Positions 42,779-51,567 of a DNA stretch of 64,000 nucleotides are shown piece after piece. The stretch spans positions 1 through 64,000 of the forward strand of contig JAMCRS010000173.1 of the NCBI GenBank assembly GCA_023380675.1, in the 5' to 3' direction. Origin of the DNA: Chloroflexota bacterium (GTDB lineage Bacteria; Chloroflexota; Anaerolineae; UBA4142). The notes under the pieces were generated by a model that made no database searches, was not told where the DNA came from, and worked only from the letters and a program-made list of their open reading frames with translations. The translations under genes were made by a program, and so were the position numbers. How positions within the stretch are numbered: the first letter of the stretch is position 1; each line of letters begins with the position of its first letter.

Positions 42779-44044
42779 TTACCGTATCACATCCATCTTC
42801 ACATAGGGTCTTAGCACTTCCGGCACGACGATGCTTCCGTCTTTTTGCTGATAGTTCTCCATAATGGCGATCATCGTGCGCGGCAGCGCCAGGCCCGAGC
42901 CATTCAGCGTGTGGACGAATTCCGCCTTGGCCCCCGCCTCGCGCCGGAAGCGGATGTTTGACCGGCGGGCCTGGAAATCGCCGACGTTCGAGCACGACGA
43001 TACCTCGAGCCACTCGCCGCAGCCGGGCGCCCACATTTCGAGGTCGTAGGTCTTGCGCGCGGCAAACCCCAAATCGCCTGTACACAGAATCTTGACGCGG
43101 TAAGGGATGTCCAAGAGACGGCAGATTTCTTCCGCGTTCTCCCGCAGCGTTTCCAGCTCGGCGACCGAATTCTCCGGCAGGCAGAACTTGAACATTTCGA
43201 CCTTGTCGAACTGAAAGCCGCGTTTGATGCCCCGCACGTCCTTGCCCGCCGACATCGGTTCCTTGCGGAAGCACGGAGTGTACGCGACATAGTGCAGCGG
43301 GAGTACGCTCGCGTCGAGGATCTCGCCCGCGTGCAGACCCGTCAGCGGCACCTCGGCGGTGGGCACCATCCATGCGTCCCGTTCGACGTCATGAAACAGA
43401 TTGTCGCGGAACTTGGGGAGTTGCCCCGACCCGAACACGATTTGTTCTCTCACCATGAACGGCAAATACTCTTCGCGATATCCCTGCCCAATGTGGACGT
43501 CGAGCATCCATTGTATGATCGCCCGCTGCAAGCGCGCTCCCGAGCCGCTGAGCACGTAAAAGCGCGAACCGGCCAGCTTGATCCCCTGCTCAAAGTTGAG
43601 GATGCCGAGGGCGGGGCCCAGGTCCCAATGGGGCAGCGGCTCGAAATCGAAATGGCGCGGCTCGCCGATCGTCCGCAGGACCACGTTCTCGCTGTCGTCT
43701 TTGCCATACGGCACATCCTCGGCGGGGATATTCGGCATCTGGACGAGAAGCGCGTTCAAGCGCGTCTCGACCTCGCCCACGATCTTTTCGAGCTCTGCAA
43801 TCCGCGTGTTGATTTCCCGCACCTGGGCCTTGCGCGCCTCGCGTGCCCCATCCTCCTTCATGCGGCCGATCTCTTTCGACGCGACGTTGCGCTGGTTGCG
43901 CAGCGCTTCGAGGTCGGCGAGGGTTCGCCGGCGCTCTTCGTCCGCTGCGAGAATGTCGTCCACGGGCGCGAGGCTCTCCTGCCGCCGGCGCAGCGCCTCG
44001 CGGACCAGGTCCGGTTGTTCACGAATCAAATGCAGATCAAGCAT
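42779..44044 (-). CDS. serS: Seryl-tRNA synthetase
   Basis: A 421-residue class II synthetase that charges tRNA-Ser. The N-terminal coiled-coil arm spans residues of about 30-100 ([19 protein letters not shown] on). Motif 2 is [23 protein letters not shown] and motif 3 is [19 protein letters not shown] (given here in shortened form: [10 protein letters not shown]). Length is normal. The ATG ending at 44044 overlaps the uracil-DNA glycosylase stop and follows GGAGGCCAGC. Expression is probably controlled by the T-box leader at 44587-44824 through the glycosylase gene. Confidence 0.96.
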   Translation of the reverse strand: MLDLHLIREQPDLVREALRRRQESLAPVDDILAADEERRRTLADLEALRNQRNVASKEIGRMKEDGAREARKAQVREINTRIAELEKIVGEVETRLNALLVQMPNIPAEDVPYGKDDSENVVLRTIGEPRHFDFEPLPHWDLGPALGILNFEQGIKLAGSRFYVLSGSGARLQRAIIQWMLDVHIGQGYREEYLPFMVREQIVFGSGQLPKFRDNLFHDVERDAWMVPTAEVPLTGLHAGEILDASVLPLHYVAYTPCFRKEPMSAGKDVRGIKRGFQFDKVEMFKFCLPENSVAELETLRENAEEICRLLDIPYRVKILCTGDLGFAARKTYDLEMWAPGCGEWLEVSSCSNVGDFQARRSNIRFRREAGAKAEFVHTLNGSGLALPRTMIAIMENYQQKDGSIVVPEVLRPYVKMDVIR

Positions 44045-44570
44045 GCTGGCCTCCTCTTACCTCATCACAGTACTGTCTCAGGTGGCGAAACCAATGAACG
44101 ATATCGCCCCGGTAGTGGGCGTTGCGCGGGCTCGTCGAGGGCACGATAAACAAATGTGCCTTGCCCCAGATGGCTTGCTGCGGTCCCAACACGGCCTTGC
44201 GATCAAAGGCGATCCGGTATCCGACCAGGCCGACAAAACAGATCACCCGCGGCTTGAGCGGCTCGAGCTTGACGCACAGAATACGCCCCCCTCGAACAAA
44301 TTCCTCCGGCTTCAATTCGCCCACGTTGGCCGTCGCCCGTTTGACAATGTCCGTGAGGCCGTATCCATACTGGAGAAGGCGAGCGTCATCCTCCGGTGCC
44401 AGCTTCTCAGGCACGAGGCCCGACCGGTTTAGCGCCGTCCAGAACAAGTTCTGCTTGCGGGCGAAATAGTGGCCGACGCGCACCGAGTATTCTCCAGGAT
44501 TGAGCCCGACGAAAACGAGCTCCAGATGCGGCACCAAATAATCCGGTAGAGTCCGTGGATTTCCCCCCAC
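44037..44570 (-). CDS. Uracil-DNA glycosylase superfamily protein (Mug-like)
   Basis: A 177-residue UDG-fold protein with motif [14 protein letters not shown] and motif B region [12 protein letters not shown], matching G:U/T mismatch-specific (Mug/TDG) glycosylases, which remove uracil or ethenocytosine from mismatched DNA. The start is the GTG ending at 44570, 17 bases after the T-box terminator hairpin; it has no strong ribosome-binding site. It shares an 8-base overlap with serS, so a DNA-repair gene lies inside a serine-starvation operon. Confidence 0.88.
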   Translation of the reverse strand: MGGNPRTLPDYLVPHLELVFVGLNPGEYSVRVGHYFARKQNLFWTALNRSGLVPEKLAPEDDARLLQYGYGLTDIVKRATANVGELKPEEFVRGGRILCVKLEPLKPRVICFVGLVGYRIAFDRKAVLGPQQAIWGKAHLFIVPSTSPRNAHYRGDIVHWFRHLRQYCDEVRGGQHA

Positions 44571-44586
44571 TGTGCCCCCAAAGGAA

Positions 44587-44824
44587 AGTCCTCTTGCCTA
44601 AAGGGCAAGAGGACTCGCGGTGCCACCTTTCTTCGTCGCCTGTTCGGCGACCTCTAATGCATTAACGGTGCAGCCGGCAAAGCTTATCGGCCGCGCAAGC
44701 CCTGGCCGTTTTCGCTTGCAACTCGGGAGTGGATTTCCGCGAGGTCCATCATCGCCTTGCACCGACCGGCGACTCGCTGAGAGGGCCTCTCCGCGTACTT
44801 GGCTCCGTCATCGTCTTTGGAATG
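44587..44824 (-). promoter_or_regulatory. T-box riboswitch leader for the UDG-serS operon
   Basis: The minus-strand leader contains a long stem I region (GATGACGGAGCCAAGTACGC on its 5' side), the T-box AAAGGTGGCACCGCGAG (44614-44630), and a 12-bp intrinsic terminator (44587-44598 / 44604-44615) followed by TTTCCTTT. T-boxes bind uncharged tRNA and then form an antiterminator. The T-box bulge reads TGGC, which pairs with a tRNA ending GCCA. Bacterial tRNA-Ser carries G73, so serine fits. A TCC serine codon occurs in the likely specifier segment (AAATCCACTCCCGAG), but I cannot fix its register. Confidence 0.9.
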
Positions 44825-44830
44825 GTTGCG

Positions 44831-44859
44831 ATTCTAGCACGATTGAGGGGCGCTGTCAA
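44831..44859 (-). promoter_or_regulatory. Promoter of the T-box/UDG/serS operon
   Basis: Minus-strand TTGACA (44854-44859) and TAGAAT (44831-44836) are 17 bases apart. The start point would be near 44824, at the beginning of the T-box leader. Confidence 0.8.
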
Positions 44860-44914
44860 TAGAGAAACATCTTCCACTCCGGGGCCTATATCCAGTCGAA
44901 GGGGAATCCGAAAA

Positions 44915-45406
44915 TCAGACTGCCAATCCCGCGCGTACTTGCTTCAGGCAGGCGCGATAGTTGGCCAGTTCGTCGGGGGACATTTCGTCCGGAAATTGAA
45001 GCGGCGCCTGCGTCAATGCGTCGACGAGCGTACCCGAGTACGGCGCGAGCCCCAAGACTCCGACTTTGCTTCCCTGTTCCAGAGTTATCCTGCCCAACAT
45101 GAAATCGGCGACAAACTTGCTCTCTTTGCGCAGAATCTTTTTCCACTCTTGCGGAGTCGCCGCCAGAATGTAATCTGCCTGTTTTCTCGCCTCGGCTTCG
45201 CTGAGAAACGAGAGATGGGCGAGTTCCCCGTTGTCCACAAACGCGCCAAAGATCATGTCCTTTTCGATTCCCCAGTTCGGCTCGGCTTTGACCCGGAAGC
45301 AAGTCTTGGCGCTCAGCTTTCCCATGGCCTTTTTGAGATTGGGGTTGGACCGATAGAGCCGGGCGCCCTCCTCCAGCCATTCGGGCGTACAATACTGTAA
45401 GGTCAT
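44915..45406 (-). CDS. SCP2-like sterol/lipid-binding domain protein (first)
   Basis: A 163-residue protein. MIFGAFVDNGELAHLSFLSEAEARKQADYILAATPQEWKKIL and the FMLGRITLEQGSKVGVLGLA region resemble SCP2-type domains that bind acyl-CoA or lipids. No catalytic motif is visible. Its ATG overlaps the acyl-CoA ligase stop (ATGA at 45403-45406), and that ligase follows the oxidoreductase gene, so the three form an operon. A role presenting a hydrophobic acyl substrate to the ligase or oxidoreductase is a guess. A second SCP2-like gene is at 49759. Confidence 0.75.
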   Translation of the reverse strand: MTLQYCTPEWLEEGARLYRSNPNLKKAMGKLSAKTCFRVKAEPNWGIEKDMIFGAFVDNGELAHLSFLSEAEARKQADYILAATPQEWKKILRKESKFVADFMLGRITLEQGSKVGVLGLAPYSGTLVDALTQAPLQFPDEMSPDELANYRACLKQVRAGLAV

Positions 45407-47100
45407 TGGTCTCCTCCCACCTTCATCTGAGCGATGATCTCATCCCGCAGAGCTTTTTTGAACACCTTCTCGCTCACCGTCAACGGTAACGCGTCCCTGA
45501 ACTCGACGAACGTCGGCACCGCATAAGGTGCCAAGTGCTGCCGGCAGAAATTCTTGATCTCCTCCGCGCTGACCCGACCCTTGTATGGCTCCTTCAAGGT
45601 AACAAACGCCATGATCCTTTCGCTTCCCGGAATCTCAGGGTCGGGGACGCCAATCGCCGCGGCCATCAGCACGGCAGGATGGCGGAAGAGCACTTCATCC
45701 ACTTGGATCGTATACACCTTCATCCCCGAGATGTTCGCCATGTCCTTGACGCGGTCGACGAGCTGAAAGTAGCCCTCCTCGTCCATGACCGCGATATCGC
45801 CTGTGTGCAGCCACCCCTCGGCATCCAACCCGGAACCTGGGGTGGGCCAGTATCCTCTCATGATCTGGGGGCCCCTCACCAGCATCTCCCCCGGTTGTCC
45901 GAACGGAACATCCTGACCTGTTTCTGGATGGACCAGCCGGCATTCCGTGTCCGGCGTGGGGACTCCGATACCAGCCTTCTCTTTTGCCATGAAACCCGTA
46001 ATCTTGGCAAAGGCGGAAAGGTTCAGGTGGGTGAGCGGCGAAGTCTCGGTCAATCCATAGGCTTGCGAAATCGGCATGCCTGTTTTCTTCTTGATGGCTT
46101 CGGATACTTCCAATGGGAGCGGCGCTGCGCCGCTCAAAAGCAAGGCGTTCATGCGACCGAGATCGGCTTGAGCGATGCGCATGAACTGCGTCGGGACGGC
46201 AGGGACTATAAAGGGGCGATACTCTTTGAGATAGTTCACGATCATTTCGGTATTTCGAGGATCGGGGAGGAGGATAATGCGCAGACCCAGGTGGGCGCCT
46301 GCTTGATGCGCATAGTGTCCCATGGCGTGGAACATCGGTAACGCGATAAAAAGCGACGCCTTGCCAACGAAGCCGCGATTCAGGGGCTTGAGCGCCCAGG
46401 GAAATCCGAGATGGATGCAACTGTAGCGGTTATAATGCGTGACCATGACTCCCTTGGGGATACCGGTTGCGCCTCCGGTAAAAGCGAGCTCGCACAAATC
46501 CACCTCGGGATCAATGTCCACTTGCGGGGGCACTGCCTCATTCTCGGCCAGAAGCTTGCGCAGCTTGTGCACACCCCTTGGAAGCGGGCCCGCCACATCG
46601 GCTACATCATAACCGTCGCAAGAAGTCACGATGATCTGTTCGATACTCGATTTCTCTCTCGCCGCCAGCACCCGCTCGAGCATGTCCTCTCGGCAAATCA
46701 CGATCTTGGCATTGGAACTCCCCACCTCATGCAGCAAGCCCTCATCGCTGCGCAGGATGCTCGTCGGCACTACCGCGGCGCCCGCCTTGAGGATAGCCCA
46801 GTCGCCGAGAATGAATTCCGGGCAGTTGGGCAAAAAGAGGCATACCCGGTCTCCTTTTTGAACGCCGAGCTTGGACAGGGCGGCGGCGAGCCGATCCACC
46901 TGACCTCTCAGCTCTCGGTACTGAATGGAGCGGCCCAAATAGAGAATGGCGGTTTGGGTCGGATAGTTCTCCGCCGCTTTGTCGAGAACGGCAAAGACCG
47001 GCTCTTTCGGATAAGGGGCGAGACTCGTTTCCAGCTTATATGGCCCCAACTTGTAGCTTTTGAGCCAGGGTCTGTCCAGGTAGGTAAGTGCTTGAGCCAT
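45403..47100 (-). CDS. AMP-dependent acyl-CoA ligase (second)
   Basis: A 565-residue ANL-family enzyme. The P-loop is AFTGGATGIPKGVMV, A5 SQAYGLTETSPLTH, A7 LHTGDIAVMDEEGYFQLVDR and the C-terminal Lys in LPLTVSEKVFKKAL. In this last motif the usual GK pair is changed to EKVFKK, so the exact catalytic Lys is uncertain. It activates a carboxylic acid to its CoA thioester. It lies 34 bases after the oxidoreductase gene and overlaps the SCP2-like gene, so acid produced from an aldehyde by the oxidoreductase could be trapped as acyl-CoA. Confidence 0.9.
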   Translation of the reverse strand: MAQALTYLDRPWLKSYKLGPYKLETSLAPYPKEPVFAVLDKAAENYPTQTAILYLGRSIQYRELRGQVDRLAAALSKLGVQKGDRVCLFLPNCPEFILGDWAILKAGAAVVPTSILRSDEGLLHEVGSSNAKIVICREDMLERVLAAREKSSIEQIIVTSCDGYDVADVAGPLPRGVHKLRKLLAENEAVPPQVDIDPEVDLCELAFTGGATGIPKGVMVTHYNRYSCIHLGFPWALKPLNRGFVGKASLFIALPMFHAMGHYAHQAGAHLGLRIILLPDPRNTEMIVNYLKEYRPFIVPAVPTQFMRIAQADLGRMNALLLSGAAPLPLEVSEAIKKKTGMPISQAYGLTETSPLTHLNLSAFAKITGFMAKEKAGIGVPTPDTECRLVHPETGQDVPFGQPGEMLVRGPQIMRGYWPTPGSGLDAEGWLHTGDIAVMDEEGYFQLVDRVKDMANISGMKVYTIQVDEVLFRHPAVLMAAAIGVPDPEIPGSERIMAFVTLKEPYKGRVSAEEIKNFCRQHLAPYAVPTFVEFRDALPLTVSEKVFKKALRDEIIAQMKVGGDQ

Positions 47101-47134
47101 ACGCGCTTCCTCTCCGACCGGACAGGTCGAGAAA

Positions 47135-49006
47135 TTACCAAAGGTCTGAGACGAGGTCGTCGAGTCCCAGTTCTCTCAGTTTGTCGGGGGTGGGGATGCC
47201 CGTGGACTTGTCCCAGCCACGAAACTCGTAATAGGCATCCTTTAAGCGTTCGAGCATCTCCGACTCGATCACCATTCCCTCCGCGGCGCCGGCCGGCAGC
47301 GGGTCTTGCAGCAATCGCCCCGGCAACGCGTCCTGCTCGCGGGTGATACCTTCTCGCACGCAAAAAGCGCGCATGAGATTATAGATGCGCTCTCCGCTTT
47401 TCCGGAATTCGTCCACCCCGAACTCCCAGCCCGTCACATCGGAGATGAGAGTGGCGAGATCCGCGGCCGTCACGAGGATGCCCATGAACTTGCATCCGCC
47501 GGTCGCATCCATGACGGTCAGCGCATTCTCCATGTCTACCACCACCTGTGCTTCGCGCGGATTGACCGCAAACGGATCCTGGATTTGGCTTTCCTCCACG
47601 AGCAGGAACGGCACGTCGATGAACGTCGGTCCCTGGATGTACGCGGTCATGTGGTCGCCGCCGCGGTTCGCCGTCACAAAGCCCAATCCGGTGATCTTGG
47701 CGGCCCGCGGGTCATAGGCCGGCAGTTCCAGCCCTTTGACATTCATGGCGAAATGCTCCGCGGCTTGGCCGATTCGCTGCGCCATCGCGCGCGTCCCCTC
47801 GGCGAGCAAATCACCCACTCCTTCCCGGCGCGCGATCTTGTCTATCAAGTCCACCACCAGATCGGCATCGCCAAAGCGGAACTCCCGGCCGCCGGTCTGC
47901 TCAGGCCTCAGCAGGCCGCGCGCGCAACATTCTATCGCGAAAGCGATGCAAGCGCCCGTGCTGATAGTATCGAGGCCGTACTCGTTGCAGCGGTAATTGG
48001 CCTCCGTGATGGCGTTCAAATCCGACACTCCGCACAAGGCGCCGAGGGTATTGGCCGACTCGTACTCCGGCCCCTCGCCCTTGCGGCCTTGCCATTTCCC
48101 CTCACGGATTTCCGTGCTCCGACCGCATGAAACGGGGCACGCGAAACAGTTGACGCCTTGAACCAGAATCTTATCCGTCACCGCCTGCGCGTTGACCTCC
48201 TCAATGGCGTCATAGACACCTTCCTGCCAATTACGCGTCGGGTATCCCCCGCGGATATTCACCATATCCGCAACCATATTGGTTCCAAAGCTGTCAAAGC
48301 CGACCTTGAGCATCGACTCATTCAGATAGTCGATCTGCTTCTTCGCGTCCTCACGAAAGGCATCCGGGCGCGCAACCGGAATACGCTCCTGACCGGAACA
48401 AACGACTGCTTTCACGCGCTTGGAGCCCATGACGGCGCCGACGCCGCAGCGCCCGGCCGCGCGGTGTTTGTTGTTCATAATAGCCGCATAGCGGACGAGG
48501 TTCTCGCCTGCAGGGCCGATCGAGGCTATCGTCAGATTTTCGCTCGAGCCCTGCTGGAGCAAATCTTCGGTCTCGGGAACGATTTTGCCCCACAGGTGGC
48601 TGGCATCGCAGAGTTGTGCTTGACCCCGATCGATCCGTAGATAAACAGGAGCAGGCGAAATCCCTTCAAAGATGACGCCGTCGTAGCCGCTCTTCTTCAA
48701 GGCCGGACCAAAACTGCCGCCCGAGTTGGCATGTCCCCAGATGCCGGTCAAGGGCGACTTGGCCACCACGGAATAACGACTAGCGCTCGCGGAAGGAGTG
48801 CCCGTCAACGGTCCGGTCATAAAGATCAGCTTGTTGTCATCTCCGAGGGGATCAACACCCACCGGCACCTCGTCGTAAAGATAGCGCGTGGCCAGCCCTG
48901 ATCCTCCAATGAATTTCCGCGTCCATTCTTCGCGCAGGTTCTCAACCGTGATCTTGCCCTCGGTCAAGTTCACCCGCAGCAGTTGACCCATGAAACCGTT
49001 GCTCAT
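47135..49006 (-). CDS. Aldehyde:ferredoxin oxidoreductase (first)
   Basis: A 623-residue tungsten/molybdopterin enzyme of the AOR family that interconverts aldehydes and carboxylic acids with ferredoxin. The [4Fe-4S] ligands appear as NCFACPVSCGRS with the fourth Cys in DATGGCKFMG. The pterin-binding motif is NEYGLDTISTG, and the N-terminal domain has FIGGSGLATRYLYDE. Length is normal. It is cytoplasmic and oxygen-sensitive in known cases. It leads an operon with an acyl-CoA ligase and SCP2-like gene, behind a long leader containing a 40-bp palindrome. A paralogue is at 51568. Confidence 0.95.
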   Translation of the reverse strand: MSNGFMGQLLRVNLTEGKITVENLREEWTRKFIGGSGLATRYLYDEVPVGVDPLGDDNKLIFMTGPLTGTPSASASRYSVVAKSPLTGIWGHANSGGSFGPALKKSGYDGVIFEGISPAPVYLRIDRGQAQLCDASHLWGKIVPETEDLLQQGSSENLTIASIGPAGENLVRYAAIMNNKHRAAGRCGVGAVMGSKRVKAVVCSGQERIPVARPDAFREDAKKQIDYLNESMLKVGFDSFGTNMVADMVNIRGGYPTRNWQEGVYDAIEEVNAQAVTDKILVQGVNCFACPVSCGRSTEIREGKWQGRKGEGPEYESANTLGALCGVSDLNAITEANYRCNEYGLDTISTGACIAFAIECCARGLLRPEQTGGREFRFGDADLVVDLIDKIARREGVGDLLAEGTRAMAQRIGQAAEHFAMNVKGLELPAYDPRAAKITGLGFVTANRGGDHMTAYIQGPTFIDVPFLLVEESQIQDPFAVNPREAQVVVDMENALTVMDATGGCKFMGILVTAADLATLISDVTGWEFGVDEFRKSGERIYNLMRAFCVREGITREQDALPGRLLQDPLPAGAAEGMVIESEMLERLKDAYYEFRGWDKSTGIPTPDKLRELGLDDLVSDLW

Positions 49007-49044
49007 GTCTTTACCTCGGGAGACGAATACTGGCAGCTAACGAA

Positions 49045-49084
49045 AAGTGCCTGTCCTCAGACGCGCGTCTGAGGACAGGCACTT
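49045..49084. repeat. Perfect 40-bp palindrome in the oxidoreductase leader
   Basis: AAGTGCCTGTCCTCAGACGC (49045-49064) is followed immediately by its exact reverse complement. On the minus strand it is followed by TTTTCG, so it could act as a terminator/attenuator 38 bases before the oxidoreductase ATG, or be a dispersed repeat. Confidence 0.85.
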
Positions 49085-49219
49085 GGCCTGCATCAAGCTG
49101 ACGAGTAACTGCTCGGAAGCACTGCACTTGCGCTCCCAATTCCAAACGCCCGCGCGTTGTTAATGGAGCCTCGGCGCCGGGAGCGGAGCCATCCGCTATA
49201 GGGTCAGCTGTATCGCTAC
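49085..49219 (-). promoter_or_regulatory. Long leader of the oxidoreductase operon with possible RNA structure
   Basis: From the predicted start near 49219 to the palindrome the transcript could form a stem CGCTCCC / GGGAGCG enclosing a smaller hairpin (AACGC-GCGG-GCGTT). I cannot match it to a known riboswitch, including the Moco/Tuco motif as I remember it. Confidence 0.35.
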
Positions 49220-49225
49220 AGATCT

Positions 49226-49312
49226 ATTATAGGTTGGTACTGCCGCGGCGTCAACCGCCCATACTTCCCATTTGTGTTGGCGGTTGACGTAACGAGCCAT
49301 TTCCAGTAAATT
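49226..49312. promoter_or_regulatory. Divergent promoter pair with shared inverted repeat
   Basis: The minus-strand promoter is TTGACG (49249-49254) and TATAAT (49226-49231), 17-base spacer, for the oxidoreductase. The plus-strand promoter is TTGACG (49284-49289) and TAAATT (49307-49312), 17-base spacer, for DUF488. Both -35 boxes lie in the arms of a perfect 11-bp inverted repeat, CGTCAACCGCC (49249-49259) and GGCGGTTGACG (49279-49289), separated by 19 bases. Confidence 0.75.
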
Positions 49313-49342
49313 AGTCGTACTCGCATCTACAAGGAGCTGACC

Positions 49343-49699
49343 ATGATCAAAATCAAGCGTGCGTATGAGCCGGCCGAAAAGGCGGACGGAAAACGCTTCC
49401 TCGTCGAGCGCTTGTGGCCGCGCGGAATGAAAAAGGAATCCTTGAAGATGGACGCCTGGCTTAAAGACGTGGCGCCGAGCGCCGAGCTGCGCACCTGGTT
49501 CCGCCACGATCCTGCCAAATGGGCCGAATTTCAGAAACGCTACCGAGCCGAACTGAGGGCGCATCCGGAGGCATGGGAGGCAATCCGTGCCGCGGCGAAT
49601 CGCGGCGCGGTCACCCTCCTCTACAGCGCACACGACACGGAGCACAACAGCGCGCGCCTGCTCAAGGAATTCCTGGACCGGCAGGTCTCAACTCATTGA
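49343..49699 (+). CDS. DUF488 family protein
   Basis: A 118-residue protein of the YeaO/DUF488 family. Family motifs are IKRAYEP, FLVERLWPRGMKK, APSAELRTWFRHDPAKWAEF and VTLLYSAHDTEHNSA. The function is unknown; the fold has a conserved Arg/Trp/Asp cluster. Length is typical. The ATG at 49343 follows AAGGAG. It is divergent from the oxidoreductase and shares its promoter inverted repeat. The promoter of the next gene overlaps its stop codon. Confidence 0.9.
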   Translation: MIKIKRAYEPAEKADGKRFLVERLWPRGMKKESLKMDAWLKDVAPSAELRTWFRHDPAKWAEFQKRYRAELRAHPEAWEAIRAAANRGAVTLLYSAHDTEHNSARLLKEFLDRQVSTH

Positions 49700-49723
49700 C
49701 ACTCTTTCTCCCTGTGCTATAAT
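49696..49723 (+). promoter_or_regulatory. Promoter of the second SCP2-like gene
   Basis: TTGACA (49696-49701) and TATAAT (49718-49723) are consensus boxes with a 16-base spacer. The -35 box overlaps the DUF488 stop codon. Confidence 0.85.
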
Positions 49724-49758
49724 CGTCTTGTCAGGACCTTAAGCGACAGGAGGCCACG

Positions 49759-50172
49759 GTGGCCAAATTATTGTTCGGTTCCCCGGAGTGGACACAAGCT
49801 TTGCATGATGAGTTGAACCACAGCCCAGCGTATGAACAAGCCGCCAAGAACTGGGAGGGCGACTTTTATTTTGTTATCGAGCCCGAAGGTCCGGTCACAG
49901 AGACGACGTACCTGTACATGGACCTGTGGCATGGCAAGTCCCGCGATGCGCGTGTCATTCAGGACCCCAGCCAAAAGAACCCCGCTTTTATCATGTCCGG
50001 CAAGTACAGCAAATGGAAAAAGGTTGTTACGTCGCAACTCGACCCGATTCAGGCGCTCATGACCGGTCAGATGAAACTCAAGGGCAACATGGTCATGGTG
50101 ATGAAGAATGTCAAGGCCGCCCAAGAGATTGTGCGAGCCTGCACGCGTATTGATACCGATTTTCCCGCCTAG
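49759..50172 (+). CDS. SCP2-like sterol/lipid-binding domain protein (second)
   Basis: A 137-residue SCP2-fold protein with GDFYFVIEPEGPVTETTYLYMDLWHGK and DPIQALMTGQMKLKGNM, the latter typical of SCP2 domains (a short G-x-x-K-L-K-G motif). It should bind acyl-CoA or another lipid in the cytoplasm. The GTG at 49759 follows AGGAGGCCACG. The gene has its own consensus promoter and precedes the iron-type alcohol dehydrogenase and second oxidoreductase genes, mirroring the SCP2-ligase-oxidoreductase set on the other strand. Confidence 0.85.
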   Translation: MAKLLFGSPEWTQALHDELNHSPAYEQAAKNWEGDFYFVIEPEGPVTETTYLYMDLWHGKSRDARVIQDPSQKNPAFIMSGKYSKWKKVVTSQLDPIQALMTGQMKLKGNMVMVMKNVKAAQEIVRACTRIDTDFPA

Positions 50173-50224
50173 CTTCCCAACTGATTCCCAGCGCAGTGGC
50201 CGCCGCCATTCCCGATTTATGCTC

Positions 50225-50264
50225 GCGCCTCACGCCGTCTCTCTCTGTACACGGCATGAGGCGC
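50225..50264 (+). promoter_or_regulatory. 14-bp stem-loop just before the alcohol dehydrogenase ribosome-binding site
   Basis: GCGCCTCACGCCGT (50225-50238) pairs with ACGGCATGAGGCGC (50251-50264) with a single mismatch and a 12-base loop. GGAGG follows six bases later and the ATG at 50281. There is no T-run, so control of translation or mRNA stability is more likely than termination. Confidence 0.5.
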
Positions 50265-50280
50265 CCGCGCGGAGGTAACG

Positions 50281-51516
50281 ATGTGGTTCTTTAACAGCCC
50301 TGAAGTCGCATTCGGCGAGGACGCGCTCTCGTACCTCGCGCAACTGCGCGGCCGCCGCGCCTTTATCGTGACCGATCCACAGATGGCCCAGTTTGGGTTC
50401 GTGGACCTTGTCCAGCAACAACTTACGAGCGCCAGTATTGAAACGCGAGTCTTTGCCGAGGTTGAACCCGAGCCTTCGCTTGATACGGTGCGGCGCGGCG
50501 CCGAGTGCCTGCGCGAATTCGAGCCCGATTGGATCATCGGGCTCGGGGGCGGCTCCGCGATGGATGCGGCCAAGGCGATGTGGGTTCTGTACGAGCGGCC
50601 GGATTTGTCTCCCGACGGCATCAGCCCTCTCGAATATCTCGGATTGGGCAAAAAGGCCCGGCTCATCACCATTCCCACCACCAGCGGCACCGGGGCGGAA
50701 GTCACCTGGGCGATTGTCCTCACCGATCGCGCGGAAGACCGCAAGCTCGGCCTCGGCTCACGCGAAACCCTCGCCTCGCTCGCCATTGTGGACCCGATCT
50801 TTGCTTTGAAGATGCCGCCGCGCCTCACCGCGGATACCGGGCTCGACGTATTGACTCATGCCGTCGAGGGCTATTGCTCGAACTGGCATAACGATTTCGC
50901 CGATGGGTTGTGCCTCAAGGCCATCCAGCTCGTTTTTCAGTATCTCCCTCAAGCCTACGCCGACGGCAGCAATATGGAGGCACGCGAAAAGATGCACAAC
51001 GCGGCGGCCATTGCCGGCCTCGGCTTTATTAATTCGATGACGAGCCTGGCTCACGCGATGGGACATTCCTTCGGGGCTGCGTTCCACGTTCCCCACGGGC
51101 GCGCGGTCAGCCTTTTCCTTCCTTACACGATCGAGTTCTCGGCCAACGGCGGCCATCACCGGTACGGAGAGATCGCTCATTTTGTCGGGGTCGACGAGCC
51201 CCCCGCGCGAGCGCCCCGCCTCGCCCCCTGGCCGGAACAGAACGAGTACGGTCATTTCGAGGGATTGCCCTCCACTCCTGAATCGAGGACGCGGTTATTG
51301 GTCCGGGCCATCCGCGAACTGGAAACTCGGCTCGAATCGAATACGAATGTGGCTTCTCTTGGTATCTCCCGGAGCGTGTATAATGAGAGCATGAACACCA
51401 TGCTCGATCATGCAGAGAATGACACCTCTATCGTTCCCAGTCCACGCGCGCCCGATCGGACAGAACTGCAAAAACTCTTCGAATATGCGTACGAGGGAAA
51501 ACCGATTGATTTTTAA
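50281..51516 (+). CDS. Iron-containing (type III) alcohol dehydrogenase
   Basis: A 411-residue Fe-ADH with NAD(P) site GLGGGSAMDAAKAMW and TIPTTSGTGAEVT. Metal ligands are the Asp of TADTGLDVLTHAVEGY, its His, and the two His residues of ALAHAMGHSFGAAFHVPHG. It reduces aldehydes to alcohols or the reverse. GGAGG precedes the ATG. The C-terminus around residues 300-360 has a Pro/Arg-rich segment (PPARAPRLAPW) longer than usual. It ends 51 bases before the second oxidoreductase gene, suggesting an acid-aldehyde-alcohol pathway. Confidence 0.93.
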   Translation: MWFFNSPEVAFGEDALSYLAQLRGRRAFIVTDPQMAQFGFVDLVQQQLTSASIETRVFAEVEPEPSLDTVRRGAECLREFEPDWIIGLGGGSAMDAAKAMWVLYERPDLSPDGISPLEYLGLGKKARLITIPTTSGTGAEVTWAIVLTDRAEDRKLGLGSRETLASLAIVDPIFALKMPPRLTADTGLDVLTHAVEGYCSNWHNDFADGLCLKAIQLVFQYLPQAYADGSNMEAREKMHNAAAIAGLGFINSMTSLAHAMGHSFGAAFHVPHGRAVSLFLPYTIEFSANGGHHRYGEIAHFVGVDEPPARAPRLAPWPEQNEYGHFEGLPSTPESRTRLLVRAIRELETRLESNTNVASLGISRSVYNESMNTMLDHAENDTSIVPSPRAPDRTELQKLFEYAYEGKPIDF

Positions 51517-51567
51517 TAATTGGGGTGCAGTCCCCTGCGCCCCAACGTCGCTTCAAAGAGGAATCCT

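Noticed and set aside
49085..49219. Known Moco/Tuco riboswitch ahead of the oxidoreductase
   Set aside because: I could not align it with the conserved motif as I remember it, so it is reported only as an unclassified leader.
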